Origin: Apostichopus japonicus
Taxonomy: Eukaryota > Echinodermata > Holothuroidea > Aspidochirotida > Stichopodidae
Assembly (NCBI RefSeq): GCF_037975245.1
Contig: NC_092569.1
Location: 20,701,001-20,765,000, forward strand
DNA length: 64,000 nucleotides
Direction of reading: 5' to 3'
Shown here: one piece after another, positions 11,172 through 23,012 of the stretch
How the letters are laid out: the number at the start of each line of letters is the position of its first letter
Numbering within the stretch: the first letter of the stretch is position 1
Notes under the pieces: model-generated
Databases searched by the model: none
What the model was told of the DNA's origin: nothing
The model's input: the letters and a program-made list of their open reading frames with translations, nothing else
Translations under genes and position numbers: made by a program

Positions 11172-11265
11172 ACTAGGGTTGGGCGATATTTGCTTTTTAA
11201 CGTCACGATAAATAGTTAAAAATTTATCGCGATATTGCGCGATATTGCGCGATATTATCGCTATC
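11172..11265 (+). mobile_element. DNA-transposon-like left end
   Basis: The stretch begins TAGGGTTGGGCGATAT and continues with repeated GCGATATT and TATCGCGATA motifs. The reverse complement of 18176-18238 begins TAGGTTTGGGCGATAT with the same TATCGCGATA theme, so the two could be the inverted ends of one old element (hAT-like in appearance). Flanking bases do not give a target duplication. Confidence 0.4.
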
Positions 11266-12668
11266 ATGGCTGCTCTTAGTCGAGACACGTCTGTTCAGCT
11301 TCACTTAGATTCCAGTGAAGGAAAGTCAATTCTATTTAAACTGTTGAAGGAGAAATTCATCGATCCAGGAGAGCATCTTACGGCGGTTCAGGAACTACCA
11401 GGTAGATTATGGGATGTAACCTTCAAAACCGTAGATTTGAAGAAGAAGTTTTGGCCTGCTCTGTCCAGCGCAGATTGCTGCACCGCGACTACGTACACTG
11501 GTTGCACGACGCTTGTTACTGTGTTACATGTACCGTATGAATTGGGGGACAACGTTGTGAGGTACGTTCTAGGCCGATACTGTAAAGTAGTAAGAGGTCG
11601 TTTCCTCACACTCGCCGACTACCCACAGGTGTTTAATGGGATTAGACGTTACCAGGTGGAAATAACAAAGGATATCCCCTCATCATTAAGACTCGGTGGA
11701 AGGAACTGCTGGGTTAGATACAGAGGCCAGCCAAGAACCTGCTTGAAATGCGGAGTAAATGGTCACGAAGCAAAGAACTGCGACCAGATCAAATGTTACA
11801 ACTGCCATGAATTTGGACATGCAGCGAAAGATTGTACTACAGAAGTCAAATGCACGGTATATGAAAAGTCGGGGCACACCTCTCGTACCTGCCAAATTTC
11901 ATTTGCAAATAAGATCAGCCCTACCGCCAGAGCTTGGGTTAAGGGCCCTGCTGTCCTGCAACAAGAAGCAGAAACAGCCGAAAAAAGTGATGAGATAACG
12001 GCAAAAGGATCTGATGGTGACACCAATGCCGACGTAACAGAATCTATGTCATCAGCCTCAAGTTATTGGGCCACCCCCCAAGCTGAACCCCTCGACACCA
12101 ATGTTAATATGGACGATGATCATGGTATGACCCAGGACCCACAAAACACAGAGGAGAGTCTACCCATCACAGAAAGTCAGACGAATCTGTTCGAGAACGC
12201 AGAGGTAATAGAATCTATGTCATCAGCCTCAAGTAATTGGGCCACCCCCAAGCTGAACCCCTCGAAGAATCCAACAGTGGAAGAATAAAATGTCAACCAC
12301 CACCGAGAATATCGTCACAAGAGGACAGTGTTGAAGCTAACTCTTCCCGTCCCAGCTCAAGAACAAAGAGAAAAAGTGCTTCTCAACCTGAGTCAGTCAA
12401 GAGATTGGAGAGATCAAGGTCAAGCCTTCGCTTCCCCGCCGAGGACCCATGCGACAGTGTAAAGATGACTCAAATTTTCTTAAAGGATGAGCCATGGCAC
12501 TCGTGTTATGCGAAGCGGTGCCAGGAAAAATTTTCCAGGTATGATTTATTGATAGAACACGCGTCCAAAACCCACCCTAAGCTGAAACCTGCAAAGTATC
12601 CCTGTGCCTTAAAGTCATGTAAGTTCACGTGTGAGTCCCCCCCGGGATTGGATCACGCACATGGCTGA
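11266..12668 (+). pseudogene. LINE ORF1 (gag-like) with CCHC knuckles, frameshifted
   Basis: Starting at the second ATG (MAALSRDTSVQLH), the frame encodes a gag-like nucleic-acid-binding protein of Tx1/L1-type LINEs. Zinc knuckles are CLKCGVNGHEAKNC (residue 159), CYNCHEFGHAAKDC (177) and a third at 196 where the second Cys is Tyr (CTVYEKSGHTSRTC). A tandem duplication repeats ESMSSASS.WATP. In the second copy a run of Cs is one base shorter, which shifts the frame near 12245 and ends it at 12288. The true continuation (HPQAEPLEESNSG onward) stays open in the next frame to 12668 and holds a C2H2-like finger (CYAKRCQEKFSRYDLLIEHA). Confidence 0.7.
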
Positions 12669-12929
12669 CGAGCACCCACAATTTGCGAGTCAAAAGGAGA
12701 CAGAATTTTTCGACGGTTTTTTTTTAAAGAATGCCTGAACAAATCAAAGATTTGCACTCATCTTGTTCAGTTTTAGCGTACCTCATTAACAACGACTACT
12801 TTTGCTTCACTCAACGTAAATAGACTACGGGACAACCAGAAATGTTCACAGATTCCACAACGGACCAAGATTTTTAAATTTAATATCATACTGTACACGT
12901 CGTGTATATTTTATGTAGTGCTGTATAAT

Positions 12930-13535
12930 TCATATAGTACTCAACCTGGTGTTTTTAAACATCAAGGCTGTGCTTTCTATAACAGCGCTTTATGGGTCTT
13001 TAACATCACTTATAATCTTACTGATTGTTGTAGGGCTGTATATGTGCTGTATATGTCATGTAGGGCTGATCCTAAGGTTTTCAAGCGCCATTGTTGTTCT
13101 TCCCATAACAGTACTTTACGGGTATTTAACGCCAATTATAATCTTATTGATTGTTGTAGGGATGTTCATCCCACCACCCCTGGTCACAATTGGCTTCGTG
13201 CCAGCAAAGGCCAACGTCCTAGAATTGATGGGATCTATTCCCCGAAAGAATTTGTTGTTAACAAAGCGACTACGTCGCCCATCCCTTATTCTGACCATAG
13301 ACCTGTCCAGGACAATATGGAAGAATTACGGGCGTACTATAAGCTATGGTCTACTCCGAATACTGATTTTAATGCATTAGGTGATTGGTGGGAGAGTGTT
13401 AAAACCAGAACTAAAATGCTTGCTTGCCGTTTGACTTGGTACTCGCATTGCTCGTCAGAAAAGAAAACAGCTCACAGAGCTCCAAACTCTTTGTTTAATT
13501 TCAAATTGCCATGGCATTACCCGCTGATAACATAA
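12930..13535 (+). pseudogene. LINE ORF2 endonuclease remnant of the first LINE
   Basis: The frame contains NYNLIDCCRDVHPTTPGHNW, then GQRPRIDGIYSPKEFV and YSDHRPV. This is the C-terminal part of an apurinic-type endonuclease, with the SDH catalytic motif, in the style of Tx1/L1 elements. Further post-endonuclease sequence follows (ALGDWWESVKTRTK). The first part contains an internal tandem duplication with an offset of about 134 bp (units near 12936 and 13070). It probably belongs to the same element as the ORF1 just upstream and is cut off by the next LINE. Confidence 0.6.
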
Positions 13536-13599
13536 ACATTGAACGGAGTAATCTAGATGTCAACCATCTGGTACATACTCCATGTAAATACTTTGATAT

Positions 13600-14793
13600 T
13601 GATTCTTTTAACAAGTTATGTCTAGCAAAAAAAAACCGGTTTCACGATTTTCCATCATAATAGCCGAAGTCTTATCAAAAATTTCAACGGCATAACAACT
13701 TTTATCTCATTATTAAGTAACGACTTTTTCCATTATTGGTTTCACAGAAACGTGGTTCAATAATCGTAGTTCCCCCCTTACTCAATTAAATAACTATACT
13801 CTAGTAGAAAATCACCGTGACGAGAGAAGGGGTGGCGGGGTCTGCTTGTTTGTTAATAATAAGATATGTTTTAAGGAGCGGCTAGATCTCTCCATTTTTA
13901 ATGAGGGTATTGAATCTATATTTATAGAAGTAACTGAAACGCATACTAAGAAGAAAATGATTATTGGTTGTATTTATAGACCACCCAGCGGTTCAATTGA
14001 CGATTTCAATTTCAATGTACAACATGTATCTAATATAATAAGTCATCACAATTATGATTCATATATAATGGGAGATTTTAATATTGATTTATCTGATGTA
14101 AACAAATCAACAGGTTTTCTTAACTTATTGTACTCTACCGGATTCAATCCCACAATTACTAAACCCACTCGTATCACTGCTACCTCAGCAACTACACTTG
14201 ATAATATTGTAACAAATGTCGAATCCACAACCATACCAGGAATTCTTGTAACCGATATAAGTGATCATTTTCCAATATTCCTTTTGATTCCTACCAAGAA
14301 TAACAGACCAATGAACTTCATGTACAGGCAAAATTATAAACCAGATAACATCAGGCGTTTTAACTATGAAATTGAAAACAAAAACTGGAACGATGTTTTA
14401 AGCCAAACTGATGTTAATGCTGCTTACAACACTTTCTTTGAATCCTTTAATTTTACCTATAATAAATGTTTTCCAATATGTTATGTAGGCAAAAGGAAAC
14501 GACGTAAAAAGAAACATCCATGGATTACAACTGGAATGTTGACATCTACCAAAAGAAAGAACAAGCTCTTTAAAAGTTATTTAACAGCACCTACTGATGT
14601 TAACAAGGCTACGTATAAGCATTATCGCAATAAGCTTAACCATATTATTAGATTTTCTAAAAGATTGTATTTCTATGATAAATTCAAAAATAATAGAAAT
14701 AATATAAGTGTAACTTGGAATACAATTAACGAAGCTCTAAACACCAACCAAAAAAGAGGTGGATATCCTGCTGCTTTTAAAACTCGTGATTAA
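13600..14793 (+). pseudogene. LINE endonuclease domain
   Basis: Apurinic-type endonuclease of the second LINE. Motifs are NSRSLIKNFN, GFTETWF (13738), RRGGGVCLFVNN, IIGCIYRPP, YIMGDFNIDL and TDISDHFPIF, covering the catalytic Glu, Asn, Asp and His positions of the family. The frame is open from before 13738, so the ATG at 13846 is not the start. It runs to a TAA at 14791-14793, which interrupts what was one ORF continuing into the reverse transcriptase. Confidence 0.75.
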
Positions 14794-16474
14794 GAAATCA
14801 GCAACGAGAATGACATTGCCAGCTACTTTAACAAATATTTTGTAAACATTGGACCCTCACTTGCAAGAAATATTACAAATAAAGGTAGTACAAAATATCT
14901 TATTCATAATAATAACAGAAACAGTCAATCTATGTTCATTAATCCTGTCAGTGAAGAAGAACTTTCAATAGTTGCTATTTCCAGCCTGAAACCAAAAAAA
15001 GCAGCGGGATATGACGATTTTAAACCAGATATAATAAGAAATGTTATTCACTTTATCGTCAAATCATTGACTTATATTTGTAATTTCTCTTTTACTTCTG
15101 GTACATTTCCAGATAAACTAAAGATTGCTAAGGTATACCAATTTTTAAAAAAGGTGACCAAGATGTATATGAAAATTACCGTCCTATTTCCTTATTATCA
15201 TGTTTTTCAAAAATTATTGAAAGGCTTATGTACAATCGTATCTTTAAGTTTCTAACCAAGTTTAATATCCTGTGCAATGATCAATATGGCTTCCGCCCAA
15301 AGCATTCTACAGAACTTGCTTTGGCAAATGCTATTGAAAAAGTATGTACTAGTCTTGATAATACCAAAATATGTATTGGAGTGTTCCTTGATCTCTCCAA
15401 GGCATTTGATACTATTGACCATACAATTTTGCTAATAAATTATCTTTGTATGGTGTAAGGGGAACAACCCTTGACTGGTTGAGCAGCTATTTATCCAATA
15501 GACATCAGTATACTTCATATAAAAACTCTAAATCCGAACACGCTGTAACCCGTTGTGGTGTTCCACAGGGCTCAATATTAGGACCACTGTTGTTCATAAT
15601 ATATGTCAATGACATTTGCCAGGTGTCAAAAATTGCCAAGACTATTTTGTTTGCTGATGATACCAATATTTTCTTCGAGTTCGAAAACGTACATAGAATA
15701 CATGATACTGTCTCTACTGAATTAACTAAATTTACTAACTGGTTTGCTGCTAATAAGTTATCACTTAATGCAGACAAAACAAACTATATAGTATTTAATG
15801 GAAGAAGAACGCTTAACTGGAATAATGACATAATAATGGACGGTAAAGTAATTAAACAAGTATCCACTACTAAATTTCTAGGGGTTAATATTGATAGTAA
15901 ACTTTCATGGAGTGACCATATTACAAAAGTTTGCACCAGCGTTGCAAGAGGTGCAGGAATTTTAGCAAAGCTAAAACATTTCCTCCCCCAGAATATACTC
16001 AGAATGCTTTATCAAACTTTAATAGCACCACATCTGTATTACTGCTTGATTATCAGGTCTGGTACAAGTGTTTCTCATTTAAGTCACCTTAAAATACTTC
16101 AAAAGAGTGCAATACGTCATATATCTCACGCAGCACCGCGTGAACATACAAGCCCCCTCTTTAAGAAACTCAATTTATTGAAATTAGATGACATTATAAA
16201 AGTTAATATTGCAACTTTTACATACAAGGCTTGGAAAGAATCATTACCAATCAGTTTTCGAAATTTTATAAATAGGAACACAGATTTCCATAATCATAAT
16301 ACCAGAACGGCTAGCAACGCACATTATAAATCATATAAAACACGCACTGGTATGTTATGCCTCAGAAACCGTGCAACCAAAATTTGGAATTCACTGTCAA
16401 TAACTTTAAAAACTAAGAACACTAGCTCCACATTTAGTAAATGTCTTACTCAAGAAATTATCATGTCTTATTAA
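14794..16474 (+). pseudogene. LINE reverse transcriptase
   Basis: Three frame segments together give a full reverse transcriptase: SSLKPKKAAGYDDFKPDII, then YENYRPISLLSCFSKIIERL, QYGFRPKHST, FLDLSKAFDTIDH, YGVRGTTLDWLSSYLSNR, GVPQGSILGPLLF, and the catalytic FADD at 15650-15661. The thumb region and a C-terminal LRNRATKIWNSLS motif end at 16474. The catalytic residues are intact, but shifts near 15140 and 15440 prevent translation as one protein. Confidence 0.8.
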
Positions 16475-16674
16475 TTTCGATTTAGCTGCATAGTCGCATA
16501 GCAGCATATTCACATATTGAAGCATATACGTATTGTTCTTAACATTATTTTCACTATTTTCTATCTTTTCTTCATGGGAGTCTTCTGTTTTGTTAAGCCA
16601 GCATAGGCTTTTCAGAAGACTTCCATTCACATTGTAATATTTATGTGAAAAAACAAATAAATGAATGAATGAAT

Positions 16675-18175
16675 ATTTCGATAATTACGATAATTTTTCC
16701 TTGAGCACTGTTTTTAGTGTGTTCTCGAACACAAAAAACAACTGCCGATTTCTCACTGGTGTTTTCGCGCAGCGAACACACGAACCCCTGTTGCGTGCGA
16801 GCATAATGGTGTGGGGTCCAGGGGCCCGCCTCAGGGCCCCGGTGGGGTCAAGGGGTGGAACCCCTTGTGGGGGACCAGGGGGCGTGGGCCCCCGGAAAAT
16901 TTAGTATATTTGCGTGTCTGGCGATAAAAATTCGCAGTTGAGGATTCAAGATACTGACAATTTTTTTAATTTAGATTGTCACGAAACTGATGAAAATTTT
17001 AAAATGACAAGTTGTAGTAGCTATATTATGTGATAAAATGAAAAGAGATTTAATCTGTCTTACAAACTTTAAATAGTTTAACTTACAAAATTGTCGATAT
17101 TATGAAACAAACTACGTTCGGCAAAGCCCCGTTTGTAGACTGCCTAACAATGAACAGCGTGCATTATACGTACATCAGTTTACAACTGCAGTGTTTAACC
17201 CTACTTAAATATCACGGTAGGCTAAATGTGCTGCGAATTTTCCCAGGTACCTTGCCAAACAACCCCCTGTCTAACACCTGTTTGTTAACATTTTTGGTAC
17301 GTTTCGAAAAAAAATTCATGGAGTAAACTATTTTGGCTATATTTGGCCAGAATTAATTAGGTCAGTCAGTAACGGATCAGTAAAGTTATGCGAAATATTA
17401 TCTTAGACGTTCAAGAAAAGTAGGTAAATATCCCCGTAACATTAAGGTAAGTAAAACACACCTCAAGCCAACCGACTCCTCCCCATGAACAAAACAAGGC
17501 ACAGTCTATACCATACAGACATAGCACGATATCAAGGCCCCAATAGCTACGGTATGGCCATCTTTATGAAAGTAAACCTTGAAATACCATGTTTTAGGTC
17601 ACTTAGCATGATTTACTAAATGCTAAATATTGTTTTCATGTCCTTGTAGAAAACGTCAACTTCGCAAAATACAATTAGTTGAGTTTTGTTTGTTGTTTGT
17701 AGTTTTGTTGTTACGTGAGATCCGTAACTGACGAAGTGGTTAGGCTATTTACTATACAGTTAACTATGGTAGGATATTAATTTTTCCTTTTTTTTGGTGG
17801 AAATTATAGAAAATACTTTATTTTCCCCCCGCTTAACATTTAGCACGATATGCCAGTTTCGCGTAAATTTTTCGAAAATATTTTGCTCGATCTTTCGTAA
17901 AATTTGAAAGTTGTACCAATTAACTGTTCGTACACAATTGGTAATTTCTCTACTGATTTTCAGTTTTGTTCTCTATACAGTCAATGTTGTAAAGAACGGG
18001 TATTTTACGAATTTCAAAAGTCAGTAAAGGAAGTTGATAAACTTTATTTTTTAACCATGGAATGCTAAAATAACATTTACACATAAAACGGAGAAAGGAT
18101 AACCGCATTTTTTCCACATTTATTTTAAATTTCTTTCACAAGAAATTATCGTCATTTGTTCAAACCTCAAAATGT
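16675..18175. other. Non-coding region with a GC-rich transposon-like patch
   Basis: Positions 16795-16905 are strikingly GC-rich for the window, with short complementary blocks such as GGGGTCCAGGGGCCC and CCCCTTGTGGGGG. Such patches are common inside non-autonomous DNA transposons. The remainder is AT-rich, with no gene I can support. Confidence 0.4.
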
Positions 18176-18238
18176 ATCGTCTTAAAAAAAATTATCGCGA
18201 TAATATTAATAATAATTTTCGATATATCGCCCAAACCT
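18176..18238 (-). mobile_element. DNA-transposon-like right end
   Basis: This is the inverted counterpart of the left end at 11172. On the minus strand it reads TAGGTTTGGGCGATAT, then AT-rich sequence and TTATCGCGATAA. It abuts the first 164-bp tandem unit directly. Confidence 0.4.
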
Positions 18239-18240
18239 AC

Positions 18241-19068
18241 AATGTAGGCACCCGCTGTAAAAGATCGGCAAAAGACGTCATCACCGGGGTTCGAACCACC
18301 GATGCAAAAGACAGCCTCGCTCATCAGCTCGTACAGTGCGCCAAGCCATTGCGCCACTGTATGGACTGAGATATTAGGCCGATTAACTAATACTTACAGC
18401 TCCCCATGTAGGCACCCGCTGTAAAAGATCGGCAAAATACGTAATCACCGGGGTTCGAACCACCGATGCAAAAGACAGCCTCGCTCATCAGCTCGTACAG
18501 TGCGCCAAGCCATCGCGCCACTGTATGGACTGAGATATTAGGCCGATTAACTAATACTTACAGCTTCCCATGTAGGCAGCCGCTGGAAAGATCGGCAGAA
18601 GACGTCATCACCGGGGTTCGAACCACCGATGCAAAAGAGAGCCTCGCTCATCAGCTCGTACAGTGCGCCAAGCCATCGCGCCACTGTATGGACTGAGATA
18701 TTAGGCCGATTAACTAATACTTACAGCTCCCCATGTAGGCACCCGCTGTAAAAGATCGGCAAAAGACGTAATCACCGGGGTTCGAACCACCGATGCAAAA
18801 GACAGCCTCGCTCATCAGCTCGTACAGTGCGCCAAGCCATCGCGCCACTGTATGGACTGAGATATTAGGCCGATTAACTAATACTTACAGCTTCCCATGT
18901 AGGCACCCGCTGTAAAAAGATCGGCAAAAGACGTCATCACCGGGGTTCGAACCACCGATGCAAAAGACAGCCTCGCTCATCAGCTCGTACAGTGCGCCAA
19001 GCCATCGCGCCACTGTATGGACTGAGATATTAGGCCGATTAACTAATACTTACAGCTCCCCATGTAGC
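18241..19068 (-). repeat. Five tandem 164-bp tRNA-like units
   Basis: Five head-to-tail units of 163-165 bp start near 18241, 18405, 18569, 18732 and 18896. On the minus strand each has a tRNA-like core: an A-box-like TGGCGCGATGGCTTGG with a perfect GCGC/GCGC D-stem, then a consensus B box GGTTCGAACCCCGG forming a T-arm with one mismatch. Units 1, 3 and 5 share GACGTCATC while 2 and 4 share CGTAATC. The junctions alternate between CTCCCC and CTTCCC, so the array is built of dimers. It is probably derived from a tRNA-related SINE; it is not a functional tRNA cluster. Confidence 0.8.
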
Positions 19069-19079
19069 CGCAGTACTTT

Positions 19080-20180
19080 TTTTTAATATAAGCTTATTTA
19101 ATTTTCAAGTACTAATATATGTACCAGGCATGAAGGTATTGCCAGTGCTGAAAACCACTAGTGACAGTTCTAGTCTGTAGGACACTAATAATACCAGCAT
19201 AGGCTTAGTATTGTGTAGTTGTACTATCACTACCCTTCTACTAAGTGCTTAGGTCCTCCAAAATTAAAGGCAACGACATTGTATTCGTAAACAATGTCTT
19301 GAAATCAAACATCATTATTCATCATAAACACACGGTCCCGTAATATGAATACACTGCACTATAGAATACTAAAAACTATACTACTAGGCTACACACTATG
19401 GTAACGTGCATATACATGTACATATGCAATTAACTACGATAGGATACGTTGATGCCCGTTAACAAGTGCAACCTTAAAAAGGTCCTTTTAATTCAACCCA
19501 GAATGCTGGAACAACTCCGAATTTTGCCTTAAACCATTGTATAACTTGTTTTAAACAATCGACCGGACGATGGAGGTGGTACTCTCTTGAAAACGGAAAA
19601 TGTGCAATTCGAAAGATAAAGGATTTTACTTACGTTTCGTTTTTATTTTTCAAGCCGAGGCAAAGAAATTTCCGAATTTCATCCACATTGTGAGTCCGTA
19701 TTGTCGCAAACAGATATTTCATGAATATCCAACTTCTGTTGTTCAAAGTTTTGCTTGAAGCAATTCGATTGCTGCTTTATGAATACGTATTAAAACGGAT
19801 TTTCAGACGATATCCAAGCCGCAGTGTACTAAAATATAGTGATGGGCTTAGCTCCCACAATGCATTTCACCGCTTTTGCGAAGTGTTTAACGATTGCTCA
19901 ATAACACAAGTTTCGGAGCGTGTGCAAAAAAGGCTTGCACAACTGAATTTCATCCCGATTTGGCCCGATTTGGACATAAATCGGTGTCATAGAATGAGAT
20001 AAAATTCTCGAATAAAAAATAGTAACTTTTGTTGGCCTATATGATATATGCTTGCTCTGGAAATTCCACAGAAAAAGAACTTTGTATGAAGACTTTGTAT
20101 GAAGACATTTTTTTAAGAGAAGACAGAGTCCCACTTAATGTTACAATGTCTCTATACATGTAATGTATTGAGATAAAAGC
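19080..20180. other. Non-coding, no feature recognised
   Basis: Mostly AT-rich sequence. A 93-codon plus-strand frame at 19721-20002 has no family resemblance, and I leave it unannotated. Confidence 0.3.
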
Positions 20181-20664
20181 TACAAATTCCGAAGAGAGAT
20201 ATAATTTCGTAGAATAAATCTCTATCATGCTGTAAGGACTATTTTAAGTATCATTATGAGAGATTATATGATTAGCACAATCAGGATATCGTTACTTGTA
20301 GCATTTGATTTCTCAGGGTTTTTGTAACATGTGTATTAATGCAACATATTGCGAAGAATACGTGTTATGAGCGGTAATTTTATTGGTTTGACTATTGGAG
20401 TTATTCTGATAGAGAAATAAAACTAAACTATCAAATATATAAGATAAAGGCTATTGTACACGTTAAGTATTGTTATAAAATACAGAAATTTACCGTTTAC
20501 ACAAAAAATCACGTGATTGAAGTTCAGCGTTATTGTAAAGTGTAGTTTTCGCCAAAATCGAGAACTAAAATAAAAAGTGTTATTGATCGAAAAGTATTAA
20601 TGTCGTTTCGTGTAGAGTATAAAAATGTATTTCTATAGAATTATACGCAGAGACACAATATTAA

Positions 20665-20742
<78 letters not shown>

Positions 20743-20800
20743 CAGACCAATTTCTTTTAAAGTGAAACAATTTATGATTTATTCATTCTTAAATGTATAA
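20181..20800 (-). pseudogene. Intron and upstream flank of a deleted FReD-family paralogue
   Basis: Positions 20185-20455 match the gene 2 intron at 27060-27330. Positions 20505-20800 match sequence upstream of gene 2 exon 1 (31400-31640). The two parts are joined almost directly, so every stalk exon and the signal peptide exon have been deleted between them. It is the natural continuation of the broken TIL exon at 9.8 kb. A TA tract (20664-20741) lies inside the second part. Confidence 0.6.
20664..20741. repeat. (TA)n microsatellite
   Basis: Nearly pure TA dinucleotides inside the paralogous flank. The corresponding place near 31570 in the gene 2 flank has no expansion. Confidence 0.9.
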
Positions 20801-21610
20801 ATTTTGCATCGTGATTTAAGAAAATGAGTTTTTTCCAAGACGTATATTTAACTCACTATTTGTAATATCAACGAAGGTTGTTGTTTACACAGCCGACCTA
20901 AGATTCTTGTTAATTATGTATAACTTATCGTGTACGAAATCACTCATGTTTATGATCTTAAAATATATCATGAAAACAATTTTGTACAAATACCAATGGT
21001 TTGCAGTTAAATTGGTAAATTAGATTAGTCTAACTTCCGCAGACGAAAAAATCTTCCGCAAAAATTGGTAAGAAATAAAAGAGCAATATGATTATGCTAC
21101 ACACAATTTATTTCAAGATTTTAAGATCTGCACTAGTATTTACAAATGACAGTAAATTAACATAGATGAATCGGAAAATGCATCCTTCTTTTGCGAACGG
21201 GCGAGGTTACAATGTTAATTAATAACCGACAAAGACCATAAATATCTTTTCTTAGCTAAGGTGTAACGTTTACTATAAAACAATAAACAATTACGTTTGA
21301 ACAACTTTACTGCATTTTTATAATCCATAGTTTACAACTGTTGGAAAATGTTTGTAAACACCAAATTCTACAAAAGCTCGTATGGTTAAATGTAGCTAGA
21401 AATTACTTCGAATGTTCTTATAACGTTTTTTGGTTGCTGAAGTACGATCTGAATCCCATCTTAGTATAAATTTCATTCAGTTATATTGATTTTTGGTAAG
21501 ACTATGAAAAAAATTAATTATGCATAGTTCATATACAACATATAGGGAATGATATGTAACAGTAGTAACAAGACATGATTACTCGGCAAGAGGTTTTAAA
21601 GTACCACCAT
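20801..21610. other. Non-coding, no feature recognised
   Basis: AT-rich sequence without coding or repeat signal. Confidence 0.3.
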
Positions 21611-21619
21611 GTGTGAATG

Positions 21620-21852
21620 TATTTGAACTTTAAAAGCTCCTGCAAGCAGGGACTCGCAAAGAAGCCTCATTGGCTTATCAAAGCCACAAGCTGACCGAAG
21701 TCAGTCTCTTAGATTCATAGTGAACGTCCATGATTATGAATTGTAAATTGCCAACAACTCTATAACGTCATACATTAATCTTGAAGTGACTTGAACTCGG
21801 AACCTTATGATTGAAAGGCACCGGCGTTAACCACTGAGCTTACACTCCACAA
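21620..21852 (-). mobile_element. tRNA-derived SINE
   Basis: On the minus strand the head reads GTGTAAGCTCAGTGGTTAAC (A box) and about 35 nt later GAGTTCAAGTC (B box), with no foldable anticodon arm. A body of about 160 bp follows with GACTGACTTCGGTCAG and GTGGCTTTGATAAGCC palindromic blocks. This is the normal layout of a Pol III SINE. The family was not identified. Confidence 0.6.
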
Positions 21853-22436
21853 TGCCATGCCCATATGCCATGCCATGTCATATATATCACATCCCAAGAT
21901 ATATAGTTTGAAGTAATTACCGTATATATCAATCAACCGGCTAACGTTGAAGGAACAAAGATAAATCCTAACGACTGTCAAACTATGGTAGGATACCTCA
22001 TCAAGTGGACCGTGAATGGAACCTCTAATGACTGCGGCCACCAATACATCCTGTTTACCATTGCGACACGTATGCAGCCAACTTTAATAAATAAGTAAAA
22101 CTTAATTGTTAAAACATTCCATATAGGTAGGTTTTACATGATTACACTTCGTGACCTAATCCTTGAAAAATTGTAATTCCAAAACAAAGATCATGTTTAT
22201 TCGTTTAATGCAAATCATACCGCCTGAACAAATAAAAATATTGCTCGAATCCCCTCCTTGACAAAGCCATCAGATTTCCAAACGTTAATTCTAGCAATAT
22301 ATAAAACTAACCTGGTGAACATATTGTTCAAAGTTTGCAAATACTGCACTCCTTTTAACTAAGCAGCCTCCATATTTTATCACACTTTTTCCCTTTGACC
22401 CCTCCCTGACCGATTTTTTTTTAATAGCAACTCAAT
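21853..22436. other. Non-coding, no feature recognised
   Basis: No coding signal, only AT-rich spacer leading into the long TA tract. Confidence 0.3.
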
Positions 22437-22442
22437 CGTATA

Positions 22443-22500
<58 letters not shown>

Positions 22501-22507
22501 AATATAC

Positions 22508-22553
<46 letters not shown>

Positions 22554-22566
22554 GTATATATATACA

Positions 22567-22601
<35 letters not shown>

Positions 22602-22602
22602 G

Positions 22603-22634
<32 letters not shown>

Positions 22635-22638
22635 TATT

Positions 22639-22694
<56 letters not shown>

Positions 22695-22720
22695 AGAAAT
22701 GAATATGTAGCAACTAGTAT

Positions 22721-22783
<63 letters not shown>

Positions 22784-22820
22784 GTGTGTGTATATGTATA
22801 TTTGTATGTATATATATCAG
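22437..22820. repeat. Long TA/TATG microsatellite
   Basis: About 380 bp of TA with scattered TATG, TATT and TATAC variants, broken once by a unique stretch near 22695-22722. All reading frames through it are artefactual Tyr-Ile repeats. Confidence 0.9.
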
Positions 22821-22879
22821 ACAACTGGTCGACAACAGTCGTGAATGTAACTTAATTTCTTCCTAGCACGGTTGTGCGG

Positions 22880-23012
22880 TTTGTTGCTATGGCTACAGGC
22901 ATGAAACTCGTGTGACAACATGCTGTAGGTTACCGTATAAGTATACTATGTAATGTACTTGTTCTACTTCCATGTATTTAACACTTTTGCAGCAGGAAGT
23001 GAACATCTGAAT
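22880..23012 (+). ncRNA. Hammerhead-like repeat, copy 2 (decayed)
   Basis: Related to 8925-9056 from the core through GCAGCAGGAA and CATCTGAAT. It retains stem I (GTTG at 22883 with CAAC at 22916), CT at the core start, AGGCATGAAAC, and GTG in place of GTA before ACAAC. One core base is missing and stem II no longer pairs well, so it is a relic. Like copy 1, it neighbours a TA tract. Confidence 0.35.

Larger units (their letters stand above)
13545..16674 (+). mobile_element. Second LINE (CR1/Jockey-like), 5' truncated, inactivated
   Basis: A 3.1-kb element with endonuclease, reverse transcriptase, 3' UTR and a terminal AATGAATGAATGAAT tail. It starts inside or directly after the first LINE remnant. 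Damage consists of frameshifts near 13650-13725, 15140 and 15440 and an in-frame TAA at 14791. Tail type and motif style suggest the Jockey/CR1/L2 group; I cannot name the clade. Confidence 0.75.

Noticed and set aside
18241-19068. CRISPR-like array
   Set aside because: The units are contiguous 164-bp repeats without unique spacers, and the context is a eukaryotic genome.
18241-19068. Functional tRNA gene cluster
   Set aside because: A and B boxes are present, but no acceptor stem and anticodon arm can be folded consistently.
19721-20002. 93-codon frame
   Set aside because: No recognisable family. It runs next to the paralogous intron remnant without coding features.
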